From positions 1 through 64,000 of the forward strand of contig NZ_WNKY01000020.1 of assembly GCF_009720825.1 (NCBI RefSeq): 64,000 nucleotides of DNA. The letters are read 5' to 3'. Source of the stretch: Duganella radicis. Lineage in GTDB: Bacteria; Pseudomonadota; Gammaproteobacteria; Burkholderiales; Burkholderiaceae_D. Below are positions 17,336 through 27,963 of the stretch, in pieces. Both the position numbers and the translations under genes were made by a program. The notes beneath the pieces were generated by a model that was given only the letters and a program-made list of their open reading frames with translations, made no database searches and was not told where the DNA came from. Each line of letters opens with the position of its first letter. The stretch's first letter is position 1.

Positions 17336-17827
17336 ATGATCTGGTTCCACATGGTGTTCGGCGCGCTATCCGGGTACATCGGCTACCACTTCGGTGCCGT
17401 CATCAAGCTGGAAGACCAGTGGCCCTACTTTGAAGCGCTCCGCACGACCACCTCGATTGTGTTTGGCGTCATGGGTGCGCTGTTGGCTGTTGTGTTTCCC
17501 GAAGTACTAAAATTCGGTTTGCGCAACGCTGGCGTGCCCATGGGCGAGAGCAACCTGCGCCGTGTGCTGATGCCTTGCGCCAATTCTGCACTTCTGCTTG
17601 TCGTACTTGTTGTCCTGGGACCGGTGTTCGCCTGGATCAAGGCTACGACTCCCGCCGACACTGGAATGCAGCAGGCGCTGTTTTGCCTCTTTTGCTTGCT
17701 GACCTACTGGCAAGTCATCATTTTGCAGATGGTATTGCTGCCGATGGACATCTTGATGACCAACACGACCGTGGCAGCAGCGCGTGACCGACTACGACGG
17801 GCGATCCATTCTAACGGTCGAGGATAG
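17336..17827 (+). CDS. Small four-helix membrane protein, partner of the upstream gene
   Basis: I recognise no family. The 163-residue protein has about four hydrophobic helices: residues 3-22, 38-58 (SIVFGVMGALLAVVFPEVL), 84-102 (ALLLVVLVVLGPVFAWI) and 113-140 (ALFCLFCLLTYWQVIILQM). It starts six bases after the preceding stop and is followed at once by a terminator, so the two genes are a closed two-gene unit. It could be a pore-forming effector, an anchor for the soluble partner, or a transporter-like protein; the sequence does not decide. Confidence 0.7.
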   Translation: MIWFHMVFGALSGYIGYHFGAVIKLEDQWPYFEALRTTTSIVFGVMGALLAVVFPEVLKFGLRNAGVPMGESNLRRVLMPCANSALLLVVLVVLGPVFAWIKATTPADTGMQQALFCLFCLLTYWQVIILQMVLLPMDILMTNTTVAAARDRLRRAIHSNGRG

Positions 17828-17830
17828 AAA

Positions 17831-17858
17831 AAGGGCCTCATCAGAGGCCCTTATTTCG
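17831..17858 (+). terminator. Rho-independent terminator after the two-gene unit
   Basis: AAGGGCCTC-ATCA-GAGGCCCTT forms a nine-pair stem with a four-base loop (17831-17852), followed by ATTT. The A run on the left side means that it may also work for the minus-strand gene ending at 17885. Confidence 0.75.
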
Positions 17859-17884
17859 TGTGCGACCAGGATTGTCATCCGGCG

Positions 17885-18754
17885 CTACTGGTGGACTAGC
17901 CGATACATCCCTCCTGTGGCGAGAAACCATCCAGCAAGTAATAGAAGTGATACAAAAATCACCGTACCCATGCCGCTGAATCGTTCAGTCCAAGCCGTCA
18001 ACAACTGCCATCCAGTGCCGCCGCTGACTCGAGTATTCGATAAGGCCACGTAATATACGCATTGAAAAAGCGTTACCACGGCACAAAGCGCGATGCAAAG
18101 AAAAGCAAGCATATCAAACATCATCCAATGAACATAACGGTCGCCCAGCACATGGAAGAATTTGAACGATCCACTGATGACGACGGCGACGGACAGTGGA
18201 CTGTTGCCGAGCAGCCGCTGGGCAAATGCGACCACATCTGGACTAATCGCCTGAATGGCCTGTTCCGTGACCCAAAAACAGCCAACCGATACGAAGAACG
18301 GAAAAATGGCATGTCGCCACCAGTCAATAGTGTTGAACTGCCCGGTCAACCACGCCAGCAATGATGCCGTCATCGAAAACATCGCGACGCCGGAAATAAA
18401 GCAGTAAAGCGCGAACGCGATCTGTGGCAGGAACGCTGCGAATAAAAACATTGCGATCAGTAACGCAACCCCCACAATAATGAAGAGGGATGAGCCATCA
18501 TCATTCGAATTACTTCCCCCTCTGTGGTAATGATGGTGGTGGACTTCCTTACTGTTGCGGCGCTCTCGCCGGTCTCGGGAATCCTCAATTCGTTCTCGTG
18601 CATCTTGCGGCGATAGGTGACTTGCTCTTCCATCGCTTGGTGGAGCGGTGCCCAAAGCCGAAAAAATGCACGCAAAAATGACGCCAACCAATGGACCAGC
18701 CACCCATGCTTCAAAATGTGAGTTGCCAAGTACGCTAACCAATGCTTCCAGCAT
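17885..18754 (-). CDS. Unrecognised polytopic membrane protein
   Basis: I recognise no family. The 289-residue protein has an N-terminal helix (residues 14-35), a cytoplasmic-looking charged segment with a His cluster (KEVHHHHYHRGG near residue 70), then about five further helices (for example LFIIVGVALLIAMFLFAAFL, and MMFDMLAFLCIALCAVVTLF). It is convergent with the two-gene unit at 16290-17827 and shares its AT-richer composition. The charged insert between the first two helices is its most distinctive trait. Confidence 0.65.
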   Translation of the reverse strand: MLEALVSVLGNSHFEAWVAGPLVGVIFACIFSALGTAPPSDGRASHLSPQDARERIEDSRDRRERRNSKEVHHHHYHRGGSNSNDDGSSLFIIVGVALLIAMFLFAAFLPQIAFALYCFISGVAMFSMTASLLAWLTGQFNTIDWWRHAIFPFFVSVGCFWVTEQAIQAISPDVVAFAQRLLGNSPLSVAVVISGSFKFFHVLGDRYVHWMMFDMLAFLCIALCAVVTLFQCVYYVALSNTRVSGGTGWQLLTAWTERFSGMGTVIFVSLLLLAGWFLATGGMYRLVHQ

Positions 18755-19217
18755 ATTTTCTTCCCCTCAGCTTCAAAAATACTGTTTTAATATACAGCAT
18801 AAGTTACCACATGGAAAGTTTTTCTTCTCTATTAGATAAATTTCTCAAGCGGCACATGACTGCCAGTCATCGCCTGAATGCACCTAGGTCTACTACGGAT
18901 AACGATATCGGCTAACCTGCGGGAACGTCAGTGGCGGTGTCCTATAGTGCTCAGGCCACAATCAGACGCACGACCCAAGCCAATCAGACGAGAATGTGTG
19001 CCAAATACAATTAATAACCATTGTGACTGCCTAAGCCACTTTCCCAATGTACTAAGCCCCAAGGACTGGATAGGGCGTTTACATCAATGACAATCTAAAA
19101 ATTCGGAGGTCCGCCCATGCGGGAAGCTCACACTAAGCGAATGTGAGTTCGATCGCGCCGTTAGCGCCGCAAAGAAGAAGGGCCACGTCCATAACCAGCC
19201 TGCTAAACTAGCGGGCT
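18755..19217. other. Intergenic stretch without a supported gene
   Basis: AT-rich at its left end, returning to core composition near 19100. Short open frames here lack ribosome sites and protein-like composition. It marks the right edge of the accessory block that begins near 14290. I see no repeat, integrase or tRNA. Confidence 0.5.
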
Positions 19218-20003
19218 ATGTCCAAGTCTTCAAACTCATATACGGCCAACATTCGGTTCGATCAGCCCGGTTATCCTCCCGCTACCACCACGGAGTTTGA
19301 AGGGGTGCGCAGCCTGCATCTCGGCACCTCATGGGTGCAGGGGGCGATGCGCATCGCCAAGCCAGACAACATCGAGCTCGAATACGTGCAGATGATGATG
19401 ATGTGGCTGCTCTTCAACGACCAACCGCGGCACATCGTGCAACTGGGCCTGGGCAGCGCCGCGCTCACCAAATTCTGCTATCGCCGCCTGCCGCAGGCGC
19501 GCGTCACCGCCATCGAACTCAATCCCAACGTGATCGCCATGTGCGAATCGCAGTTCGCGCTGCCGCCCAACGACGAGCGCCTCAACGTGCGCGAAATGAA
19601 CGCCATGGACTTCGTGCTCGATCCGGCCAACCGCAACACGGTCGACATCCTGCAAGTGGATTTGTACGATGAAGAGGCGCGCGGTCCGGTGCTGGACTCG
19701 CAGGAGTTTTACGAAGGCTGCGCCAACGTGCTGCGCGACGGCGGCATGATGACCACCAATGTGTTCGGCGATGACTTCACCAACTACGACAAGAACTTGC
19801 AAACCATGGAGCTGGTGTTCGACGCCGTGGTGTGGCTGCCGGAAGTCCACGACGCCAACATCGTGGTCATCGCGTTTAAAAACGCGCCCTCGCTGGACTT
19901 CAGCGTGCTGTATGAACGGGCGTCGGAGATCAGGAAAACCTTGAACCTGCCGGCGAAAAACTGGGTCAACGGCCTGAAAGGCTGGATGCGCGACCACCAG
20001 TAG
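19218..20003 (+). CDS. Spermidine synthase-like aminopropyltransferase
   Basis: The 261-residue protein has the class-I methyltransferase-like fold of polyamine aminopropyltransferases: HIVQLGLGSAALTKF (the glycine loop, residues 74-88), VTAIELNPNVIAMC (the acidic end of strand two) and DILQVDLYDEEARGP at the active-site loop. It lacks the extra membrane region that some relatives have. It sits alone, upstream of a TonB-dependent receptor, and 257 bases separate the two. Whether it makes spermidine is uncertain, because many single-domain homologues in betaproteobacteria are uncharacterised. Confidence 0.75.
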   Translation: MSKSSNSYTANIRFDQPGYPPATTTEFEGVRSLHLGTSWVQGAMRIAKPDNIELEYVQMMMMWLLFNDQPRHIVQLGLGSAALTKFCYRRLPQARVTAIELNPNVIAMCESQFALPPNDERLNVREMNAMDFVLDPANRNTVDILQVDLYDEEARGPVLDSQEFYEGCANVLRDGGMMTTNVFGDDFTNYDKNLQTMELVFDAVVWLPEVHDANIVVIAFKNAPSLDFSVLYERASEIRKTLNLPAKNWVNGLKGWMRDHQ

Positions 20004-20260
20004 TTTTCCGCATATCGATATGCGCCCGCGTCATACCGATGCATGCACGCCACACTTTTGTGCATATGCGCACCATGCACGTGCCGGGCCGCCGGTCACT
20101 TTACGATACATTGCGTTACAGTGCACGAAATATTGGTAAATGTACACATTCCGCAACATTGTGGTGCGAGCCGCGTTGTCGCTCCTTGAAGCCTCCCTTT
20201 AGTATTTTTATCAACGGCCCTACTCCGCTGGCCGTCTTCAAATACCTAGAGAGAAAACCA

Positions 20261-22696
<2,436 letters not shown>

Positions 22697-24321
22697 TTGA
22701 ACGGTTGGCGGCATACGCCGCAAGGTGGATCAATGCCGCCAACTGTTTGACCAGTCCTTCCATCTGCTCGGCGGGCACTTGTGCGTAGCCGAGCATCAAA
22801 CCCTTCCATCCCGAATCTCCCTGCGTATCGTGCTGGCTTAGCGCGTTGACGGCGATGCCGTGCCGCTCCGCCTGCGCCGTGACCTCGACGTCGTCGATGC
22901 GCGCGTCGTTGAAGCGCAATGAGAGGTGCATGCCGGCCGAGCCGCCATGCACGGTGGCCACCGATCCCAGATGTTTTTGTAATGCGGCTACCAGTGCATC
23001 GCGGCGCTGGCGATACAGCCTGCGCATGCGGCGCAGGTGGCGCAGGAAATGACCGCTGCGCAGGAACTCCGCCAATGCCAGCTGCTCGGCCACGCGGCCG
23101 CGCGCGGACGATTGCGCCCGCATCTGCGCGAAGTCTCCGGCCAACCATGCCGGCACCACCACGAAACCGATGCGCAGCGAGGGGAACATGGTCTTGCTGA
23201 ACGTGCCCAGATACACCACCGGCGCGTCCGGCGCCAGGCCTTGCATGGCGTGCAGCGGTGCGCCGTCGTGGCGGAATTCGCTGTCGTAGTCGTCTTCGAT
23301 AATCAGCGCGCCGGCCGCGCGCGCGGCTTCAATCAACCCGTGGCGGCGACGCAGACCAAGCACGCTGCCGATCGGGTACTGGTGCGAGGGCGTGGTGTAG
23401 ATCAGCTTTGGCGGGCGTAGCAGCCAGTCGTCGGGCTGTGGCGCTATGCCGTCATCGTCGACGTCGATGCCGGCCACCGCCAGCCCTGCGGCGCGCGCGG
23501 CTGCCAATGCGCCACCATAGCCAGGGTTCTCGATCCAGATGGTTTCGCCGGCGTCGGCCAGGGCGCGCATGCAGAGATCCAGACTACTCTGTGTGCCGTC
23601 GGTGATGAACACCTGGCTGGCGTCGCACAGCACGCCGCGCGAGGCGCGCAGGTGATCGGCAATCGCCTCGCGCAGCGGCGCTTCGCCGGCGGGATCGCCA
23701 TAATTCAGCTGGAGCACCGTCATACCACGCAGCGCGCGCTCCAGCATGCGCCGCCACAGCGTTATAGGAAAGTGTTCCAGCGCCGGCACGCCAGGCACAA
23801 ACGCGCCCATACGGTCAGCCTCGCCCGGCAACGGCCGCAGATTGCGTACCCGCTGCGACAAGCTCACCGGCGCCGCCCCCAGCCCTACCGCGCGCGTCGC
23901 CCCGCCTCGCACTGCCTCTACCGCTTCCGCCGCCTTCGCAACGCCGCCGCGCGCTGTCCTTGCGGCCTCCGCCGCCTTCGCCGCAGCGCGCCCTTGCGGC
24001 GCACGCCATGCCGCACCTTCCGCTGCTGGAGCGGTCAACGTCGCGACCACTGTGCCGCGACGGTCGCTGACCACATAGCCTTCACTGGTCAGCTGGTCGT
24101 ATGCATACAGCACGGTGTTGCGCGCCACGCCCAGCTCCTCGGCCAGCGCGCGCGAGGCGGCGAGCCTGGTGCCGGCTGCCAGCGTGCCGTCGCGGATGGC
24201 CGTGCGCAGGCACTCATGCAGTATGCGCTGGCGCGGCCATCCCGCGTCGCCATGCCGCTCGGCATAACCATTAAACAGCAGCGAAAAATCCATTTCATGG
24301 CTCCATAAAATTTGCAATCCT

Positions 24322-24341
24322 TGGATCTATTGATAGAGCCA
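24322..24341. promoter_or_regulatory. Palindromic operator between MocR and PNPOx-like genes
   Basis: TGGATCTAT-TG-ATAGAGCCA is an inverted repeat with nine of ten positions pairing apart from the centre and one mismatch (A/G). It lies midway in the 84-base divergent intergenic region, next to TATATT sequences, so it is the likely MocR binding site. Confidence 0.55.
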
Positions 24342-24377
24342 GTATTTCATTATATTGCGCTTTTATGAAAGGAAACC

Positions 24378-25013
24378 ATGGCACCATCTGACCGCACCCG
24401 CATTCACCGCGTCGCCACCAACGCCCACTACGACACCGCCACCCTGCACGCCATCGTCGATGACGCCTACCTGTGCCACATCGCCTTCGCCGACGGCAAA
24501 GGCGCGCACTGCATCCCCACCGCCTGCTGGCGCGAAGGCGACCACCTGTACATCCACGGCTCCAACGGCAGCCGCATGGTCAAGCACCTGTTGGAAAACG
24601 AATGCTGCGTCACCATCACTCACCTCGATGGCCTGGTGCTGGCGCGCTCCGCCTTCAACCACTCGATGAACTACCGTTCGGCCATGATCTATGGCCGTTT
24701 TGAAGCGGTGGAAGGCGACGCCGCGCGCCACGCGATGGAAGCGTTGATGGAAAAGCTGGCGCCTGGCCGCCAGGCGGAGATCCGCCCCGGCTCCGACAAG
24801 GAATACGCCGCCACCACCGTGTTGCGCATCCCGCTGACCGAAGCCGCGTGCAAAATCCGCTCCGACGGCGTCGATGACGATCCCGAAGACCTCAACTGGC
24901 CAGTGTGGGCCGGCGTGCTGCCGTGGGCGCGCACGCCGCTGGCGCCACAGCCGGACGCCGCCTGCACCTTGCCTGAACCTGATTATGTAAGCCGGTGGAT
25001 TTTATGTAGTTAA
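24378..25013 (+). CDS. PNPOx-like FMN-binding flavoprotein
   Basis: The 211-residue protein has the split-barrel pattern of the pyridoxamine-5'-phosphate-oxidase-like superfamily: HIAFADGKGAHCIPTACW, LYIHGSNGSRMVKHL, VTITHLDGLVLARSAFNHS and YRSAMIYGRFEAV. This matches the flavin-nucleotide-binding branch and not classical PdxH. It stands head to head with a MocR-type regulator, a frequent arrangement. The reaction is unknown. The stop at 25011-25013 lies inside a 10-bp inverted repeat (24981-25024). Confidence 0.8.
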   Translation: MAPSDRTRIHRVATNAHYDTATLHAIVDDAYLCHIAFADGKGAHCIPTACWREGDHLYIHGSNGSRMVKHLLENECCVTITHLDGLVLARSAFNHSMNYRSAMIYGRFEAVEGDAARHAMEALMEKLAPGRQAEIRPGSDKEYAATTVLRIPLTEAACKIRSDGVDDDPEDLNWPVWAGVLPWARTPLAPQPDAACTLPEPDYVSRWILCS

Positions 25014-25024
25014 GTTACATAATC
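24981..25024. promoter_or_regulatory. Long inverted repeat GATTATGTAA / TTACATAATC before the receptor gene
   Basis: A perfect 10-bp inverted repeat (24981-24990 and 25015-25024) with a 24-base spacer spans the end of the PNPOx-like gene. A further ATTATGTA lies near 25032. Three related octamers upstream of the receptor gene at 25193 suggest regulator binding sites; a weak terminator is the alternative. Confidence 0.4.
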
Positions 25025-25192
25025 TTCTTGTATTATGTATCACAAATACAACTTCGCTCGACTACAAAGGCGAAGTAGTCGACCAAAACCCTGTTTCGGC
25101 ACAAACATTGTTTGACCGACATTCTAGTTTTAATATAAGATCGAACTCAAGCGTCGCAAGAACGCGCCAATTCGACAACCCTGGAGACTACA

Positions 25193-27922
25193 ATGCAGCT
25201 CAATCAACCACAGTGCGGCCTGCGTGCCGCGCTGCCGCTCAGCCCTGTCGCCGCCGCCTGCGCGGTGCTGATTTCCGCCCTTTCCGCGCCGGTCCACGCG
25301 GAAAACGCCGCCGACACGCCACAAGCCAGCGACGCCGCCCCAACCACCGTAGTGGTGGCCGGCATCCGGCGCGGCATCGAAGACGCTATCTCGGTCAAGA
25401 AGGATTCGACCTCCATCGTTGAAACCATCTCCGCCGAAGACATCGGCAAACTGCCTGACGTGTCGATCGCCGAATCGATCGCCCGCCTGCCAGGCCTGGC
25501 GGCGCAGCGCGTGGCCGGCCGTGCGCAAGTGATCTCGATTCGCGGCCTGTCGCCGGACTTCGGCACCACGCTGCTGAACGGCCGTGAGCAGGTCAGCACC
25601 GGCGACAACCGCAGCGTTGAATTCGACCAGTACCCATCCGAGCTGCTGAGCGCCGTCACCATCTACAAAACCCCGGACGCGGGCCTGATCGGCCAAGGCC
25701 TGTCCGGCACCATCGACATGCAGACCGTGCGCCCGCTGGCATTCAGCGGCCGTAACTTCTCGATCAACGCACGCGGCGAGAAAAACTCGCTGGGCAAGAT
25801 CGCCAACGCCAAGGACACCGGCCACCGCGTCAGCGCCAGCTATATCGACCAGTTTGCGAACCGCACGGTCGGTGTGGCGCTGGGCATCGCCCATCTGGAA
25901 TCGCCTATCCTCGATCACGAGACCGGCACCTACGAGCCATTCTCACAAAGCGCGGTATCGGGCGTCCCGGCCGGCACCTTCATCACCGCCGGCGTGAAGT
26001 CGCTGGCCAAGAGCGGCGTGCTGAAACGCACTGGCCTGATCGGCGTGCTGGAATACCGTCCATCGAAAATGTGGACCAGCACCGTCGACATCTTCGCCTC
26101 GGAATTCAAGCAGGTCGACACCAACAACCAGTTCGAAGTGAACCTGGGCGGCTACAACGGCAGCAACAACCCGGTCGGCTTCAACTACCAGACCGTGAAC
26201 GTGGTGAACGGCACGCTGCTGGGCGGCACCGCCACCGGCGCCTACCCGCTGGTGCGCGGTCAGTACAACAACCGTCAGGATCAGATCCGCACCGCTGGCT
26301 GGGCCAACCGCTTCAACTTCGGCAGCTGGACCCTGCTGGCCGATGCCAACTACTCGCGCGCCAAGCGTGACGAGACCTACCTGGAAAACAATCTGCAACT
26401 GCAAAGCGCCACCGGCGGCGCCTTCAACGATCCGCTGATGACGGTGGGCTGGAAGACCGGCGACTTCGCCACCATCCACGGCACGCTGGATTACAGCAAT
26501 CCGGCCAAGCTGTTGACCGGTAACTCGATCTACGGCTACGGCAGCACTTACTCGCCGCATCTGGTCGACACGCTGAAGAGCTTCAAACTGGTGGCCACCG
26601 TGCCGGTGCCGGATGCGCTGGAGAGCATGTTCCACAACGTCGATGTCGGCATCAACCATAGCAACCGCACCAAGACCAAGCGCCAGCCTTCGGGCCAGCT
26701 GTTCGCCAAAGGGAATCCGACCATCTCCAGCGACCTGCTGTACGCGCCGGTGGACCTGGGCTTCGCCGGTTCGGGCATTGTGCCGTCGTGGAATGTACCG
26801 GCGGTGATCGCCAAGTACTTCGATCCGATCAACTACAGCCTGGCCAACAACGCCGGCACCATCAGCCGCGCGTGGGACGTGACCGAGAAGATCACCACCA
26901 GCTTTGTGCGCGCCAATATCGATTCGGACCTGGGTGGCGTTTCGCTGCGCGGTAACGTCGGCGCGCAGCTGGTGCACACCAACCAGTCGTCGGAATCGCT
27001 GTATGCGGACAACGGCGGTGCGGCGCATCCGATCAGCGACGGCAAGAGCTACAACGACGTGCTGCCTAGCGTGAACCTGGCCTTCGGCCTGGCCAACGAC
27101 CAGACCCTGCGCGTCTCGCTGGCCAAGCAGATCGCCCGTCCGCGCGTGGACCAGCTGAATGCAGGCTTCAACTTCACCGTCGATACCGGCAGCCGCCTGC
27201 CTAGCGGCAGCGGCGGCAACACCAAGCTCGATCCATGGAAAGCCAAGGCGTTCGACGTATCATGGGAAAAGTACTTCGCCAAGAAGGGCTATGTGGCGCT
27301 GGCGGGCTTCTACAAAAAGCTCGACACCTACATCTACACCTTCTCCGACACGCGCGACTTCTCGCAGTACACGGCCGGCACCATCGCCATCACCAACCAG
27401 GGCCAGTACACCACCGCCTACAACGGCAATGGCGGCACGCTGAAAGGTGCGGAGCTGTCGGTATCGGTGCCGTTTGAAATGCTGACGCCAGCGCTGGACG
27501 GCTTCGGCGTGCTGGCTTCGACCTCGTACACCGAGAGCCATATCGACATCAAGGAAGTCAACTCCACCATCGGCAAGATCCCGCTGCCTGGCCTGTCGCG
27601 CAACGTCACCAACTTGACGCTGTATTACGAAAAAGCCGGCTTCTCGACCCGCGTGAGCACCCGCAAGCGATCCGACTACGTCGGCGAGATCGGCAACTTC
27701 GCCGGCGACCGTCAACTGCGCTATGTGGTGGGCGATCATCCGGTCGACTTCCAGATCGGCTACACCTTCAACGAAGGCGCATACAAAGGCCTGGGCGTTC
27801 TGCTGCAAGTGAACAACCTGACCAACGAGGCGTATGAAACCTACGCTAACAGCAAGGACCGTCAGCTGGAATATGCGAAGTACGGTCGCACTGTCCTGTT
27901 TGGGCTGAACTACAAGTTCTAA
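25193..27922 (+). CDS. TonB-dependent receptor, oligosaccharide-type subfamily
   Basis: The 909-residue protein has a signal peptide ending in APVHA (near residue 36), then TTVVVAGIRRGIEDAI and ISAEDIGKLPDVSIAESIARL, which are typical of the large receptor subfamily often linked to carbohydrate uptake in Caulobacter- and Xanthomonas-type bacteria. The plug (RAQVISIRGLSPDFGTTLLN) is followed by a beta-barrel ending GLNYKF, with the C-terminal Phe. A near-ideal strong terminator pair follows. No carbohydrate-active enzymes lie next to it, so the substrate is not given by context. Confidence 0.93.
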   Translation: MQLNQPQCGLRAALPLSPVAAACAVLISALSAPVHAENAADTPQASDAAPTTVVVAGIRRGIEDAISVKKDSTSIVETISAEDIGKLPDVSIAESIARLPGLAAQRVAGRAQVISIRGLSPDFGTTLLNGREQVSTGDNRSVEFDQYPSELLSAVTIYKTPDAGLIGQGLSGTIDMQTVRPLAFSGRNFSINARGEKNSLGKIANAKDTGHRVSASYIDQFANRTVGVALGIAHLESPILDHETGTYEPFSQSAVSGVPAGTFITAGVKSLAKSGVLKRTGLIGVLEYRPSKMWTSTVDIFASEFKQVDTNNQFEVNLGGYNGSNNPVGFNYQTVNVVNGTLLGGTATGAYPLVRGQYNNRQDQIRTAGWANRFNFGSWTLLADANYSRAKRDETYLENNLQLQSATGGAFNDPLMTVGWKTGDFATIHGTLDYSNPAKLLTGNSIYGYGSTYSPHLVDTLKSFKLVATVPVPDALESMFHNVDVGINHSNRTKTKRQPSGQLFAKGNPTISSDLLYAPVDLGFAGSGIVPSWNVPAVIAKYFDPINYSLANNAGTISRAWDVTEKITTSFVRANIDSDLGGVSLRGNVGAQLVHTNQSSESLYADNGGAAHPISDGKSYNDVLPSVNLAFGLANDQTLRVSLAKQIARPRVDQLNAGFNFTVDTGSRLPSGSGGNTKLDPWKAKAFDVSWEKYFAKKGYVALAGFYKKLDTYIYTFSDTRDFSQYTAGTIAITNQGQYTTAYNGNGGTLKGAELSVSVPFEMLTPALDGFGVLASTSYTESHIDIKEVNSTIGKIPLPGLSRNVTNLTLYYEKAGFSTRVSTRKRSDYVGEIGNFAGDRQLRYVVGDHPVDFQIGYTFNEGAYKGLGVLLQVNNLTNEAYETYANSKDRQLEYAKYGRTVLFGLNYKF

Positions 27923-27936
27923 GTCCGGCCAAGGAC

Positions 27937-27963
27937 GCCGGCCCGGTTGTATGGGCCGGCTTT
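27937..27963 (+). terminator. Terminator after the TonB-dependent receptor
   Basis: GCCGGCCC-(8-base loop)-GGGCCGGC (27937-27944 and 27953-27960) followed by TTT. It lies just past the stop of the minus-strand operon, so it could act on both converging transcripts. Confidence 0.75.

Noticed and set aside
18878..19090. Small plus-strand open frame in the 18.8-19.2 kb gap
   Set aside because: No ribosome site and no protein-like pattern; probably random in non-coding DNA.
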